A stretch of DNA of 64,000 nucleotides, taken from NCBI RefSeq assembly GCF_032854445.1, contig NC_088297.1, forward strand, positions 14,065,335 through 14,129,334. The letters run 5' to 3'. The position numbers and the translations under genes are program-made. This stretch comes from Liolophura sinensis (Eukaryota; Mollusca; Polyplacophora; Chitonida; Chitonidae). A model generated the notes under the pieces. That model did no database searches. It saw nothing but the letters and a program-made list of their open reading frames with translations, and had not been told where the DNA came from. Of this stretch, positions 21,518 through 36,044 are shown in pieces (position 1 is the first letter of the stretch; each line of letters opens with the position of its first letter).

Positions 21518-22632
21518 CTGCACGCAAACGTATTAGCATCAAAGTTAACATGTAAATGACTCTATCAATTCAACGAAGAAAGCAAAATCATGTGTTTTTT
21601 TGGAATCACGGTGCAGACTTCAACAACAAGTGCAGAAAACAAATAAAATGGCCAAAAGGTGTAAGACCCTTACAGTATGTGTGTCAACAGGAACAATCCA
21701 CAGGTGCCCGGATATAAACTCGAATCAGTGTTTCGTGATCTTAAATGAGAAGCGCAGGAAAATCGTTCCTTAAGTGTCACAGAGAAACGTCGGTTTGACG
21801 CCACTAGCGACAAACATTATGACCATGGTCCGCAAACTTACAATGTAATCATTTAAATACATTTAATTTAGAAAAAAATAAAACATCTGGAAAAGATATT
21901 TTTATACAGTTGTTTCTTTTTAATCTGTCTTCTGTTGTTTATTTCATCCTGTTCTTTCTTTCCCTTTAACAATAAGGGAAGATTCACACAATATTCTTCG
22001 TTGAAGGAAAAATCAGACAAGCAGTTTACATTGCCACAAAATCTCCACGAGGCATTTCCACCCACTTCTCCATCATGAAAAATAATGTTGTTACTGAATC
22101 TTCATGGATCTCCAGTCTCTACCCAGACCAAAGTACACGGTAATAAATGCAAACAGCAAACAGGATTAAAACAAGGGCATTGACCACAGCGGTCTTGTTC
22201 TAAGATTCACGTCATGCTGTTTGTGACATGGTCGTAGTTCTCTCCCCTGTATCCACCAACTTGCATTCTAGGATCGTAATGTCCTAATGACGGCTAATTA
22301 ATCATGGAAATTTACCGCTGGCCTTCATTTTTTGTTCCGTCCTTCGTATCCAGACCAGTCATGAATGTCTTTTGTGAAATAAGTGGAGACAAGGCACGCA
22401 TCAAGATTCGATTGGGTGGCACTCGCTACCATTTCAAGTGAAGCAATAATAACATAGACTTTGAGAAGAAAAGTATATTTTATCTTAACTAAGCGAGCAT
22501 TGTTTTTGTGCTTCACGCTAAAAGTATAGACTCGAGCCCCACACATGCACAATTTTTAAGTAAAGTTAAAGCGCACTAATGACAACTTTACATTTTACAA
22601 CTCTTCATTTTACTATTACAAAAAGTACTCAC

Positions 22633-22743
22633 CTAAGAAAGTAAACTCAGACGTGCTGGTCCCAGACACACATTGCATACAAGGCACACCTGACTGCGAC
22701 TCCCCATCATCATAGCACACGTTGTCAATAAGACATGTGTTCT
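22633..22743 (-). CDS. E30: module exon
   Basis: QSG form, T before Cys1. Start of a two-unit block repeated at +2,373 bp. Confidence 0.82.
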   Translation of the reverse strand, partial: RTHVLLTTCAMMMGSRSQVCLVCNVCLGPARLSLLS

Positions 22744-23844
22744 CTGCACGCAAACGTATTAGCATCAAAGTTAACATGTAAATGACTCTCTCAATTCAAC
22801 GAAGTAAGCAAAATCATGTGTTTTTTGGAATGACGCTGCAGACTTTAACAAGAAATGCAGAAAACAAATAAAATGGCCGAAAGGTGTAAGACCCTTACAG
22901 TATGTGTGTCAACAGGAACAATCCACAGGTGCCCGGATATAAACTCGAATCAGTGTTTCGTGATCTTGAATGAGAAGCGCAGGAAAATCGATCCTTAAGT
23001 GTCACAGAGAAACGTCGGATTGACGCCACTAGCGACAAACATTATGACCATGGTCCGCAAACTTACAATGCATTTAAATACATTTAATTTTGAAAAAAAT
23101 AAAACTTCTGGAAAAGATGTTTTCATACAATTGTTTCTTTTTAATGTGTCTCCTGTTATTAATTTCATCCTGTTCTTTCTTTCCCTTTAACAATAAGGGA
23201 AGATTCACGCAATATTCTTGCTTGAAGGCAAAATCAGACAAGCAGTTTACATTGCATAAAGAAGAAGTTCCACCCACATCTCCATCATCAAAAATAATGT
23301 TGTTACTGAATCTTGATGGGTCTTCAGTCTCTACCCAGCCCAAAGCACACGGTATTACATGCAAACAGCAAACAGGATTAAAACCAAGGCATTGACCACA
23401 GCGGTCTTGTTCTAAGATTCAGGTCATGCTGTTTGTGACATGGTCGTAGTTGTCTCCCCTGTATCCACAAACTTGCATTCTAGGATCGTAATGTCCTAAT
23501 GACGGCTAATTGATCATGGAAATTTACCGCTGGCCTTCAATTTTTGTTCCGTCATTCGTATCCAGACCAGTCATAAATGTCTTTTGTGAAATAAGTGGAG
23601 ACAAGGCACGCATCAAGATTCGTGTGGGCGGCACTCACCAACATTTTCAGTAAAGCAATAATAGCATAGGCTTTGAGAAGAAAAGTATATTTTATCTTAA
23701 CTAATCGAGCACCGAATTTGTGCTTCATGCTGAATATATAGACTCGAGCCCCATACATGCACAATTTTTAAGTAAAGTTAAAGCGCACTAATGACAACTT
23801 TACATTTTACAAATCTTCATTTTACTATTATAAAAAGTACTCAC

Positions 23845-23955
23845 CTAAGAAAGTAAACTCAGACGTGCTGGTCCCAGACACACATTGCATACAAGGCACA
23901 CCTGGCTGCGACTCCCCATCATCATAGCACACGTTGTCAATAAGACATGTGTTCT
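23845..23955 (-). CDS. E29: module exon
   Basis: QPG form, T before Cys1. Partner of E27 in the 2,373-bp block duplication. Confidence 0.82.
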   Translation of the reverse strand, partial: RTHVLLTTCAMMMGSRSQVCLVCNVCLGPARLSLLS

Positions 23956-25005
23956 CTGCACGCAAACGTATTAGCATCAAAGTTAACATGTAAATGACTC
24001 TCTCAATTCAAAGAAGAAAACAAAATCATGTGTTTTTTGGAATGACGCTGCAGACTTGAACAAGAAGTGCAGAAAACAAATAAAATGGCCAAAAGGTGTA
24101 AGACCCTTACAGTATGTGTGTCAACAGAAAGAATCCACAGGTGCCCGGATATAAACTCGAATCAGTGTTTCGTGATCTTGAATGAGAAGCACAGGAAAAT
24201 CGATACTTAAGTGTCACAGAGAAGCGTCAGTTTGACGCCACTAGCGACAAAAATTATGACCATGGTCTGCAAACTTACAATGCAATCATTTAAATACATT
24301 TAATTTAGACAAAAAAATCATCTGGAAAAGCTATTTTCATACAGTTATTTTTTTAATCTGTCTTTCTTGTTTATTTTATCCTGTTCTTTCCTTTCCTTTA
24401 ACAATGAGGGAAGATTCACACAATATTCTTGCTTGAAGGTAAAATCAGACAAGTAGTTTACATTGCATGAAGAAGCATTTCCACCCACTTCTCCATCATC
24501 AAAAATAATGTTGTTACTAAATCTTGATGGGTCTCCAGTCTCTACCCAGCCCAAAGTACACGATTATATATGCAAACAAGATTAAAACCAAGGCATTGAC
24601 CACAGCGGTCTTGTTTTAAGATTCACGTCATGCTGTTTGTGACATGGTCGTAGTTGTCTCTCCTGTATCCACAAACTTGCATTCTAGGATCGTAATGTCC
24701 TAATGACGGCTAATTGATCATGGAAATTTACAGCTGGCCGTCTTTTGTGAAATAAGTGGAGACAAGGCACGCATCAAGATTCGATTGGGTGGCACTCGCT
24801 ACCATTTCAAGTGAAGCAATAATAACATAGACTTTGAGAAGAAAAGTATATTTTATCTTAACTAAGCGAGCATTGTTTTTGTGCTTCACGCTAAAAGTAT
24901 AGACTCGAGTCCCACACATGCACAATTTTTAAGTAAAGTTAAAGCGCACTAACGACAACTTTACATTTTACAACTCTTCATTTTACTATTACAAAAAGTA
25001 CTCAC

Positions 25006-25116
25006 CTAAGAAAGTAAACTCAGACGTGCTGGTCCCAGACACACATTGCATACAAGACACACCTGACTGCGACTCCCCATCATCATAGCACACGTTGTCA
25101 ATAAGACATGTGTTCT
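25006..25116 (-). CDS. E28: module exon
   Basis: QSG form, T before Cys1. GVPC reads GVSC (complement of CAAGACACACC). Partner of E30. Confidence 0.82.
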   Translation of the reverse strand, partial: RTHVLLTTCAMMMGSRSQVCLVCNVCLGPARLSLLS

Positions 25117-26217
25117 CTGCACGCAAACGTATTAGCATCAAAGTTAACATGTAAATGACTCTCTCAATTCAACGAAGTAAGCAAAATCATGTGTTTTTTG
25201 GAATGACGCTGCAGACTTTAACAAGAAATGCAGAAAACAAATAAAATGGCCGAAAGGTGTAAGACCCTTACAGTATGTGTGTCAACAGGAACAATCCACA
25301 GGTGCCCTGATATAAACTCGAATCAGTGTTTCGTGATCTTGAATGAGAAGCGCAGGAAAATCGATCCTTAAGTGTCACAGAGAAACGTCGGATTGACGCC
25401 ACTAGCGACAAACATTATGACCATGGTCCGCAAACTTACAATGCATTTAAATACATTTAATTTTGAAAAAAATAAAACTTCTGGAAAAGATGTTTTCATA
25501 CAATTGTTTCTTTTTAATGTGTCTCCTGTTATTAATTTCATCCTGTTCTTTCTTTCCCTTTAACAATAAGGGAAGATTCACGCAATATTCTTGCTTGAAG
25601 GCAAAATCAGAAAAGCAGTTTACATTGCATAAAGAAGAAGTTCCACCCACATCTCCATCATCAAAAATAATGTTGTTACTGAATCTTGATGGGTCTTCAG
25701 TCTCTACCCAGCCCAAAGCACACGGTATTACATGCAAACAGCAAACAGGATTAAAGCCAAGGCATTGACCACAGCGGTCTTGTTCTAAGATTCAGGTCAT
25801 GCTGTTTGTGACATGGTCGTAGTTGTCTCCCCTGTATCCACAAACTTGCATTCTAGGATCGTAATGTCCTAATGACGGCTAATTGATCATGGAAATTTAC
25901 CGCTGGCCTTCAATTTTTGTTCCGTCATTCGTATCCAGACCAGTCATAAATGTCTTTTGTGAAATAAGTGGAGACAAGGCACGCATCAAGATTCGTGTGG
26001 GCGGCACTCACCAACATTTTCAGTAAAGCAATAATAGCATAGGCTTTGAGAAGAAAAGTATATTTTATCTTAACTAATCGAGCACAGAATTTGTGCTTCA
26101 TGCTGAATATATAGACTCGAGCCCCATACATGCACAATTTTTAAGTAAAGTTAAAGCGCACTAATGACAACTTTACATTTTACAAATCTTCATTTTACTA
26201 TTATAAAAAGTACTCAC

Positions 26218-26328
26218 CTAAGAAAGTAAACTCAGACGTGCTGGTCCCAGACACACATTGCATACAAGGCACACCTGGCTGCGACTCCCCATCATCATAG
26301 CACACGTTGTCAATAAGACATGTGTTCT
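26218..26328 (-). CDS. E27: module exon
   Basis: QPG form, T before Cys1. Its spacer matches that of E29 almost base for base. Confidence 0.82.
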   Translation of the reverse strand, partial: RTHVLLTTCAMMMGSRSQVCLVCNVCLGPARLSLLS

Positions 26329-27378
26329 CTGCACGCAAACGTATTAGCATCAAAGTTAACATGTAAATGACTCTCTCAATTCAAAGAAGAAAACAAAATC
26401 ATGTGTTTTTTGGAATGACGCTGCAGACTTGAACAACAAGTGCAGAAAACAAATAAAATGGCCAAAAGGTGTAAGACCCTTACAGTATGTGTGTCAACAG
26501 AAAGAATCCACAGGTGCCCGGATATAAACTCGAATCAGTGTTTCGTGATCTTGAATGAGAAGCACAGGAAAATCGATCCTTAAGTGTCACAGAGAAGCGT
26601 CAGTTTGACGCCACTAGCGACAAAAATTATGACCATGGTCTGCAAACTTACAATGCAATCATTTAAATACATTTAATTTAGACAAAAAAATCATCTGGAA
26701 AAGCTATTTTCATACAGTTATTTTTTTAATCTGTCTTTCTTGTTTATTTTATCCTGTTCTTTCCTTTCCTTTAACAATGAGGGAAGATTCACACAATATT
26801 CTTGCTTGAAGGTAAAATCAGACAAGTAGTTTACATTGCATGAAGAAGCATTTCCACCCACTTCTCCATCATCAAAAATAATGTTGTTACTAAATCTTGA
26901 TGGGTCTCCAGTCTCTACCCAGCCCAAAGTACACGATTATATATGCAAACAAGATTAAAACCAAGGCATTGACCACAGCGGTCTTGTTTTAAGATTCACG
27001 TCATGCTGTTTGTGACATGGTCGTAGTTGTCTCTCCTGTATCCACAAACTTGCATTCTAGGATCGTAATGTCCTAATGACGGCTAATTGATCATGGAAAT
27101 TTACAGCTGGCCGTCTTTTGTGAAATAAGTGGAGACAAGGCACGCATTAAGATTCGTTTGGGTGGCACTCGCTACCATTACAAGTGAAGCAATAATAACA
27201 TAGACTTTGAGAAGAAAAGTATATTTTATTTTAACTAAGCGAGCATTGTTTTTGTGCTTTATGCTGAATATATAGACTCGAGCCCCACACATGCACAATT
27301 TTTAAGTAAAGTTAAAGCGCACTAATGACAACTTTACATTTTACAACTCTTCATTTTACTATTATAAAAAGTACTCAC

Positions 27379-27489
27379 CTAAGAAAGTAAACTCAGACGT
27401 GCTGGTCCCAGACACACATTGCATACAAGGCACACCTGGCTGCGACTCCCCATCATCATAACACACGTCGTCAATAAGACATGTGTTCT
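27379..27489 (-). CDS. E26: module exon
   Basis: QPG form, T before Cys1, acceptor CGTCCAG. DNVC reads DDVC. Confidence 0.82.
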   Translation of the reverse strand, partial: RTHVLLTTCVMMMGSRSQVCLVCNVCLGPARLSLLS

Positions 27490-28605
27490 CTGGACGCAAA
27501 CGTATTAGCATCAAAGTTAACATGTAAATCACGCTCTCAATTCAACGAAGAAAGCAAAATCATGTGTTTTTTGGAATGACGCTGCAGACTTGAACAAGAA
27601 GTGCAGAAAACAAATAAAATGGCCAATAGGTGTAAGACCCTTACAGTATGTGTGTCAACAGAAAGAATCCACAGGTGCCCGGATATAAACTCGAATCAGT
27701 GCTTCGTGATCTTTAATGAGAAGCGCAGGAAAATCGTTCCTTAACTGTCACAGAGAAACGTCGGTTTGACGCCACTAGCGACAAACATTATGACCATGGT
27801 CCACAAATTTACAATGCAATCATTTAAATACATTTAATTTAGAAAAAAAAAAAATATCTGGAAAAGCTATTTTCATACAGTTGTTTCTTTATAATTTATC
27901 TTTTGTTGTTTATTTCATCCTGTTCTTTCTCTCCCTTTAACAATAATGAAAGAATCAAACAATATTCTTGCTTGAAGGAAAAATCAGACAAGGAGTTTAC
28001 ATTGCCACAAAATTTGCAGGAGGCATTTTCACCGACATCTCCATCATCAAAAAAATAATGTTGTTACCGAATCTTAATGGGTCTCCAGACTCTACCCAGC
28101 CCAAAGTACACGGTAATAAATGCAAACAGCAAACAGGATTAAAACCAAGGCATTGACCACAGCGGTCATGTTCTAAGATTCACGTCATGCTGTTTGTCAC
28201 ATGGTCGTAGTTGTCTCCCCTGTATCCACAAACTTGCATTCTAGGATCGTAATGTCCTAATGACGGCTAATTGATCATCCAAAATTACCGATAGCCTTCA
28301 TTTTTTGTTCCGTCCTTCGTATCCAGACCAGTCATGAATGTCTTTTGTGAAATAAGTGGAGACAAGGCACGCATCAAGATTCGTTTGGGTGGCACTCGCT
28401 ACCATTTCAAGTGAAGCAAAAATAACATAGACTTTGAGAAGAAAATTATATTTTTTTTTAACTAATCGAGCACCGTATTTGTGCTTCACGCTGAATATAT
28501 AGACTCGAGCCCCACACATGCACAATTATTAAGTAAAGTTAAAGCGCACTGATGGCAACTTTACAATTTACAAATCTTCATTTTACTATTATAAAAAGTA
28601 CTCAC

Positions 28606-28716
28606 CTAAGAAAGTAAACTCAGACGTGCTGGTCCCAGACACACATTGCATACAAGGCACACCTGACTGCGACTCCCCATCATCATAGCACACGTTGTCA
28701 ATAAGACATGTGTTCT
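28606..28716 (-). CDS. E25: module exon
   Basis: QSG form, T before Cys1. The intron upstream in the transcript (plus-strand 28,717-29,917) holds a 158-bp internal duplication. Confidence 0.82.
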   Translation of the reverse strand, partial: RTHVLLTTCAMMMGSRSQVCLVCNVCLGPARLSLLS

Positions 28717-28926
28717 CTGCACGCAAACGTATTATCATCAAAGTTAACATGTAAATGACTCTCTCAATTCAACGAAGAAAGCAAAATCATGTGTTTTTTG
28801 GAATTATGGTGCACACTTCAACAAGAAGTGTAAAAAACAAACAAAATGGCCAAAAGGTGTATGTGTGTCAACAGAAAGAATCCACAGGTGCCCGGATATA
28901 AACTCGAATCAGTGCTTCGTGATCTT

Positions 28927-29242
28927 GAATGAGAAGCGCAGGAAAATCGATCCTTAAGTGTCACAGAGAAACGTCGGTTTGACGCCACTAGCGACAAACA
29001 TTATGACCATGGTCCGCAAACTTACCATGCAATCATTTAAATAAATTTAATTTAGAAGAAAAATAAAACATTTGGAAAAGATTTGAATGAGAAGCGCAGG
29101 AAAATCGATCCTTAAGTGTCACAGAGAAACGTCGGTTTGACGCCACTAGCGACAAACATTATGGCCATGCTCCGCAAACTTTCAATGCAATCATTTAAAT
29201 ACATTTAATTTAGACAAAAAAATCATCTGGAAAAGCTATTTT
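28927..29242. repeat. 158-bp direct duplication within one unit
   Basis: 28927-29084 is repeated at 29085-29242 (both begin TTGAATGAGAAGCGCAGG), with later differences. It explains the longest unit in the array (1,312 bp between E25 and E24). Confidence 0.85.
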
Positions 29243-29917
29243 CATACAGTTATTTTTTTAATCTGTCTTTCTTGTTTATTTCATCCTGTTCTTTCTTTCC
29301 CTTTAACAAAAAAGGAAGATTCAAACAATATTCTTGCTTGAAGGAAAAATCAAACAAGCAATTTACATTCCATGAAGAAGCATTTCCACCCACATCTCCA
29401 TCATTAAAAAAAATGTTGTTACTGAATCTTGATGGGTCTCCAGTCTCTACCCAGCCCAAAGTACATGGTAATACATGCAAAAAGCAAACAGGATTAAAAC
29501 CAAGGCATTGACCACAACGGTCTTGTTCTAAGATTCACATCATGCTGTTTGTGACATGGTCGTAGTTGTCTCCCCTGTATCCACAAACTTGCATTCTAGG
29601 ATCGTAATGTTCTAATGACGGCTAATTGATCATGGAAATTTACCGCTGGCAGTCTTTTGTGAAATAAGTGGAGAGAAGGCACGCATCAAGATTCGTTTGG
29701 GTGGCACTCGCTACCATTTCAAGTGAAGCACTAATAACATAGACTTTGACAAGAAAAGTATATTTTATTTTAACTAAGCGAGCATTGTTTTTGTGCTTTA
29801 TGCTAAAAGTATAGACACGAGCCCCACACATGCACAATTTTTAAGTAAAGTTAAAGCGCACTAATGACAACTTTACATTTTACAACTCTTCATTTTACTA
29901 TTATAAAAAGTACTCAC

Positions 29918-30028
29918 CTAAGAAAGTAAACTCAGACGTGCTGGTCCCAGACACACATTGCATACAAGGCACATCTGACTGCGACTCCCCATCATCATAG
30001 CACACGTCGTCAATAAGACATTCGTTCT
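29918..30028 (-). CDS. E24: module exon, most divergent central copy
   Basis: QSD instead of QSG, DDVC instead of DNVC, and E before Cys1 (complement of ATTCGTTCT). Cysteines and splice sites intact. Confidence 0.82.
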   Translation of the reverse strand, partial: RTNVLLTTCAMMMGSRSQMCLVCNVCLGPARLSLLS

Positions 30029-31140
30029 CTGGACGCAAACGTATTAGCATCAAAGTTAACATGTAAATGACTCTCTCAATTCAACAAAGAAAGCAAAATC
30101 ATGTGTTTTTTGGAATGATGGTGCAGACTTGAACAAGAAGTGCAGAAAACAAATAAAATGGCCAATAGGTGTAAGACCCTTACAGTATGTGTGTCAACAG
30201 GAACAATCCACAGGTGCCCGGATATAAACTCGAATCAGTGTTTCGTGATCTTGAATGAGAAGCGCAGGAAAATCGATCCTTAACTGTCACAGAGAAACGT
30301 CGGATTGACGTCAATAGCGACAAACATTTTGACCATGCTCCGCAAACTTACAAAGCATTTAAATACATTTAATTTAGAAAAAAAAATAAAACATCTGGAA
30401 AAGATGTTTTCATACAATTGTTTCTTTTTAATGTGTCTTCTGTTGTTTATTTCATCCTGTTCTTTCTCTCCCTTTAAAAATAAGGGAAGATTCACACAAT
30501 ATTCTTCCTTGAAGGAAAAATCAGACAAGCAGTTTACATTGCCACAAAATCTGCACGAAGCATTTCCACCCACTTCTCCATCATCAAAAATAATGTTGTT
30601 ACTGAATCTTGATGGATCTCTAGTCTCTACCCAGCCCAAAGTACACGGTAATACATGCAAAAAGCAAACAGGATTAAAACCAAGGCATTGACCACAGCGG
30701 TCTTGTTCTAAGATTCACGTCATGCTGTTTGTCACATGGTCGTAGTTGTCTCCCCTGTATCCACAAACTTGCATTCTAGGATCGTAATGTCCTAATGACG
30801 GTTAATTAATCATGGAAATTTACCGCTGGCCTTCATTTTTTGTTCCGTCATTCGTATCCAGACCAGTCATGACTGTCTTTTGTGAAATAGGTGGAGACAA
30901 GGCACGCATCAAGATTCGTGTGGGTGGCACTCTGTACCATTTCAAGTGAAGCAATAGTAACATAGACTTTGACAAGAAAAGTATATTTTATCTTAACTCA
31001 GCGTGCACCGTTTTTGTGCTTCACGCTGAAAGTATAGACTCGAGTACCACACATGCACAATTTTTAAGTAAAGTTAAAGCGCACTAATGACAACTTTACA
31101 TTTTACAAATCTTAATTTTACTATTATAAAAAGTACTCAC

Positions 31141-31251
31141 CTAAGAAAGTAAACTCAGACGTGCTGGTCCCAGACACACATTGCATACAAGGCACACCTG
31201 ACTGCGACTCCCCATCATCATAGCACACGTTGTCAATAAGACATGTGTTCT
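31141..31251 (-). CDS. E23: module exon
   Basis: QSG form, T before Cys1, acceptor CGTGCAG. Confidence 0.82.
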   Translation of the reverse strand, partial: RTHVLLTTCAMMMGSRSQVCLVCNVCLGPARLSLLS

Positions 31252-32319
31252 CTGCACGCAAACGTATTAGCATCAAAGTTAACATGTAAATGACTCTCTC
31301 AATTCAACAAAGAAAGCAAAATCATGTGTTTTTTGGAATCACGGTGCAGACTTGAACAACAGGTGCAGAAAACAAATAAAAATGGCCAATAGGTGTAAGA
31401 CCCTTACAGTATGTGTGTCAACAGAAAGAATCCATAGGTGCCCGGATATAAACTCGAATTAGTGCTTCGTGATCTTGAATGAGTAGCACAAGAAAATCAA
31501 TCCTTAACTGTCACAGAGAAATGTCGGTTTGACGCCACTAGCGACAAACATTATGACCATGGTCCACAAACTTACAATGCAATCATTTAAATACATTTAA
31601 TTTAGACAAAAAAAATCATCTGGAAAAGCTATTTTCATACTGTAATTTTTTAAATCTGTCTATCTTGTTTATTTCATCCTGTTCCTTATTTCCCTTTAAC
31701 AATAAGGGAAGATTCACATAATATTCTTGCTTGAAGGTAAAATCAGACAAGCAGTTTACATTGCCACAAAATTTGCACCAAGCATTTCCACCCACATCTC
31801 CATCATCAAAAATAATGTTGTTACTGAATCTTGATGGGTATCCAGTCTCTACCCAGCCCAAAGTACACGGTAATACATGAAAACAGCAAACAGGATTAAA
31901 ACCAAGGCATTGACCACAACGGTCTTGTTCTAAGATTCACGTCATGCTGTTTGTGACATGGTCGTAGTTGTCTCTCCTGTATCCACAAACTTGCATTCTA
32001 GGATCGTAATGTCCTAATGACGGCTAATTGATCATGGAAATTTACCGCTGGCCGTCTTTTGTGAAATAAGTGGAGACAAGGCACGCATCAAGATTCGTTT
32101 GGGTGGCACTCGCTACCATTTCAAGTGAAGCAATAATAACATAAACTTTGAGAAGAAAAGTATATTTTATCTTAACTAAGCGAGCACCGCTTTTGTGCTT
32201 TATGCTGAAAGTATACACTCGAGCCCCATACAAGCACAATTTTTAAGTAAACTTTAGGCCCACTAACAACAACTTTACAATTTATAATTCTTCATTTTAC
32301 TATTATAAAATGTACTCAC

Positions 32320-32430
32320 CTAAGAAAGTAAACTCAGACGTGCTGGTCCCAGACACACATTGCATACAAGGCACACCTGACTGCGACTCCCCATCATCAT
32401 AGCACACGTTGTCAATAAGACATTTGTTCT
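32320..32430 (-). CDS. E22: module exon
   Basis: QSG form with K before Cys1 but acceptor CGTGCAG. This recombines the two common acceptor-side haplotypes. Confidence 0.82.
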   Translation of the reverse strand, partial: RTNVLLTTCAMMMGSRSQVCLVCNVCLGPARLSLLS

Positions 32431-33488
32431 CTGCACGCAAACGTATTAGCATCAAAGTTAACATGTAAATGACTCTCTCAATTCAACAAAGAAAGCAAAA
32501 ATCATGTGTTTTTTGGAATCACGGTGCAAACTTGAACAAGAAGTGCAGAAAACAAATAAAATGGCCAATAGGTGTAAGACCCTTACAGTATGTGTGTCAA
32601 CAGAAAGAATCTACAGATGCCCGGATATAAACTCGAATCAGTGCTTCGTGATCTTGAATGAGAAGCACAGGAAAATCGATCCTTAAGTGTCACAGAGAAA
32701 CGTCGGTTTGACGCCACTAACCACAAACATTATGACCATGGTCCGCAAACTTACAATGTAATCATTTAAATACATTTAATTTAGACAAAAAAATCATCTG
32801 GAAAAGCTATTTTCATACAGTTATTTTTTTAATCTGTCTTTCTTGTTTATTTCATCCTGTTCTTTCTTTCCCTTTAAAAATAAGGGAAGATTCACAATAT
32901 ATTCTTGCTTGAAAAAAAAATCAGACAAGCAGTTTACATTGCATGAAGAAGCATTTCCACCCACATCTCCATCATCAAAAATAATGTTGTTACGGAATCT
33001 TGATGGGTCTCCAGTCTCTACCAAGCCCAAAGTACATGGTAATACATGCAAACAGCAAACAGGATTAAAACCAAGGCATTGACCACAACGGTCTTGTTCT
33101 AAGATTCACGTCATGCTGTTTGTGACATGGTCGTAGTTGTCTCCCCTGTATCCACAAACTTGCATTCTAGGATCGTAATGTCCTAATGACGGCTAATTGA
33201 TAATGGAAATTTACCGCTGGCCGTCTTTTGTGAAATAAGTGGAGATAAGGCACGCATTAAGATTCGTTTGGGTGGCACTCGCTACCATTTCAAGTGAAGA
33301 AATAATAACATACACTTTGAGAAGAAAAGTATATTTTATCTTAACTAAGCGAGCATTGTTTTTGTGCTTTATGCTGAAAGTATAGACTCGAGCCCCACAC
33401 ATGCACAATTTTTAAGTAAAGTTAAAGCGCACTAATGACAACTTTACATTTTACAACTCTTCATTTTACTATTATAAAAAGTACTCAC

Positions 33489-33599
33489 CTAAGAAAGTAA
33501 ACTCAGACGTGCTGGTCCCAGACACACATTGCATACAAGGCACACCTGACTGCGACTCCCCATCATCATAGCACACGTTGTCAATAAGACATTTGTTCT
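33489..33599 (-). CDS. E21: module exon
   Basis: QSG form, K before Cys1, acceptor CGTCCAG. Confidence 0.82.
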   Translation of the reverse strand, partial: RTNVLLTTCAMMMGSRSQVCLVCNVCLGPARLSLLS

Positions 33600-34707
33600 C
33601 TGGACGCAAACGTATTAGCATCAAAGTTAACATGTAAATGACTCTCTCAATTCAAAAAAGAAAGCAAAATCATGTGTTTTTGGAATGATGGTGCAGACTT
33701 AAACAAGAAGTGCAGAAAACAAAAAAAAGGCCTAAAGGTGTAAGACCCTTACAGTATGTGTGTCAACAGGAACAATCCACAGGTGCCCTGATATAAACTC
33801 AAATCAGTGTTTCGTGATCTTGAATGAGAAGCACAGGAAAATCGATCCTTAAGTGTCACAGAGAAACGTCGGATTGACGCCACTAGCGACAAACATTATG
33901 ACCATGGTCCACAAATTTACAATGCAGTGATTTAAATACATTTAGTTTACAAAAAAAAAACATCTGGAAAAGATATTTTCATACAGTTGTTTCTTTTTAA
34001 TCTGTCTTTCTTGTTTATTTCATCCTGTTCTTTCTTTCCCTTTAACAATAAGGGAAGATTTACACAATATTCTTGCTTGAAGGTAAAATCAGACAAGCAG
34101 TTTACATTGCCACAAAATTTGCACGAAGCATTTCCAAACACATCTCCATCATCAAAAATAATGCTGTTACTGAATCTTCATGGATCTCCAGTCTCTACCC
34201 AGCCCAAAGTACACGGTAATACATACAAACAGCAAACAGGGCTAAAACCGAGGCATTCACCACAGCTGTATTGTTCTAAGATTTACGTTATGCTGTTTGT
34301 GACATGGTCGTAGTTGTCTCTCCTGTATCCACAAACTTGCATTCTAGGATCGTAATGTCCTAATGACGGCTAACTGATCATCCAAAATTACCGATAGCCT
34401 TCAGTTTTTGTTCCGTCATTCGTATCCAGACCAGTCATGAATGTCTTTTGTGAAATAAGTGGAGACAAGGCATGCATTAAGATTCGTTTGGGTGGCACTC
34501 GCTACCATTTCAAGTGAAGCAATAATAACATTGAATTTGAGAAGAAATTATATTTTATTTTAACTAATCGAGCACCGTATTTGTGCTTCACGCTTAATAT
34601 ATAGACTCGAGCCCCACACATGCACAATTTTCAAGTAAAGTTAAAGCGCACTAATGACAACTTTACATTTTACAAATCTTTATTTTACTATTATAAAAAG
34701 TACTCAC

Positions 34708-34818
34708 CTAAGAAAGTAAACTCAGACGTGCTGGTCCCAGACACACATTGCATACAAGGCACACCTGACTGCGACTCCCCATCATCATAGCACACGTTGT
34801 CAATAAGACATGTGTTCT
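34708..34818 (-). CDS. E20: module exon
   Basis: QSG form, T before Cys1, acceptor CGTGCAG. Confidence 0.82.
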   Translation of the reverse strand, partial: RTHVLLTTCAMMMGSRSQVCLVCNVCLGPARLSLLS

Positions 34819-35933
34819 CTGCACGCAAACGTATTAGCATCAAAGTTAACATGTAAATGACTCTCTCAATTCAACAAAGAAAGCAAAATCATGTGTTTTT
34901 TGGAATGACGGTGTAGACTTCAACAAGAAGTGTAGAAAACAAATAAAATGGACGAAACGTGAAAGACCCTTACAGTATGTGTGTCAACAGGAAGAATTCA
35001 CAGGTGCCCGGATATAAACTCGAATCAGTGCTTAGTGATCTTGAATGAGAAGCACAGGAAAATCGATCCTGAACTGTCACAGACAAACGTCGGTTTGACG
35101 CCACTAGCGACAAACATTATCACCATGGTCCACGAATTTACAATGCAGTCATTTAAATACATTTAATTTAGAAAAAAAATAAAACTTCTGGAAAAGATAT
35201 TTTCATACGATTGTTTCTTTATAATGTGTCATTTGTTGTTTATTTCATCCTGTTCTTTCTTTCCCTTTAACAATAATGGAAGATTCAAACAATATTCTTG
35301 CTTGAAGGTAAAATCAGACAAGCAGTTTACATTGCCACAAAATCTGCACGAAGCATTTCCACCGACATCTCCATCATCAAAAATAATGTTGTTACTGAAT
35401 CTTGATGGGTCTCCAGTCTCTACCCAGCATAAAGTACACGGTAATACATGCAAACAGAAAACAGGATTAAAATAAAGGCATTGACCACAGCGGTCTTGTT
35501 CTAACATTCACGTCATGCTGTTTGTGACATGGTCGTACATGTCTCCACTGTATCCACAAACTTGCATTCTAGGATCGTAATGTCCTAATGACGGCTAATT
35601 AATCATGGAAATTTACCGCTGGCCTTCATTTTTTGTTCCGTCATTCGTATCCAGACCAGTCATGAATGTCTTTTGTGAAATAAGTGGAGACAAGGCACGC
35701 ATCAAGATTCGTTTGGGTGGCACTCGCTACCATTTCAAGTGAAGCAATAATAACATACACTTTGAGAAGAAAAGTATATTTTATCTTAACTAAGCGAGCA
35801 CCGTTTTTGTGCTTCACGCTGAATACATAGACTCGAGCCCCACACATGCACAATTTTCAAGTAAAGTTAAAGCGCACTAATGACAACTTTTCAGTTTACA
35901 AATCTTAATCTTACTATTATAAAAAGTACTCAC

Positions 35934-36044
35934 CTAAGAAAGTAAACTCAGACGTGCTGGTCCCAGACACACATTGCATACAAGGCACACCTGGCTGCGA
36001 CTCCCCATCATCATAGCACACGTTGTCAATAAGACATGTGTTCT
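35934..36044 (-). CDS. E19: module exon
   Basis: QPG form, T before Cys1. First of the series spaced exactly 1,226 bp. Confidence 0.82.
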   Translation of the reverse strand, partial: RTHVLLTTCAMMMGSRSQVCLVCNVCLGPARLSLLS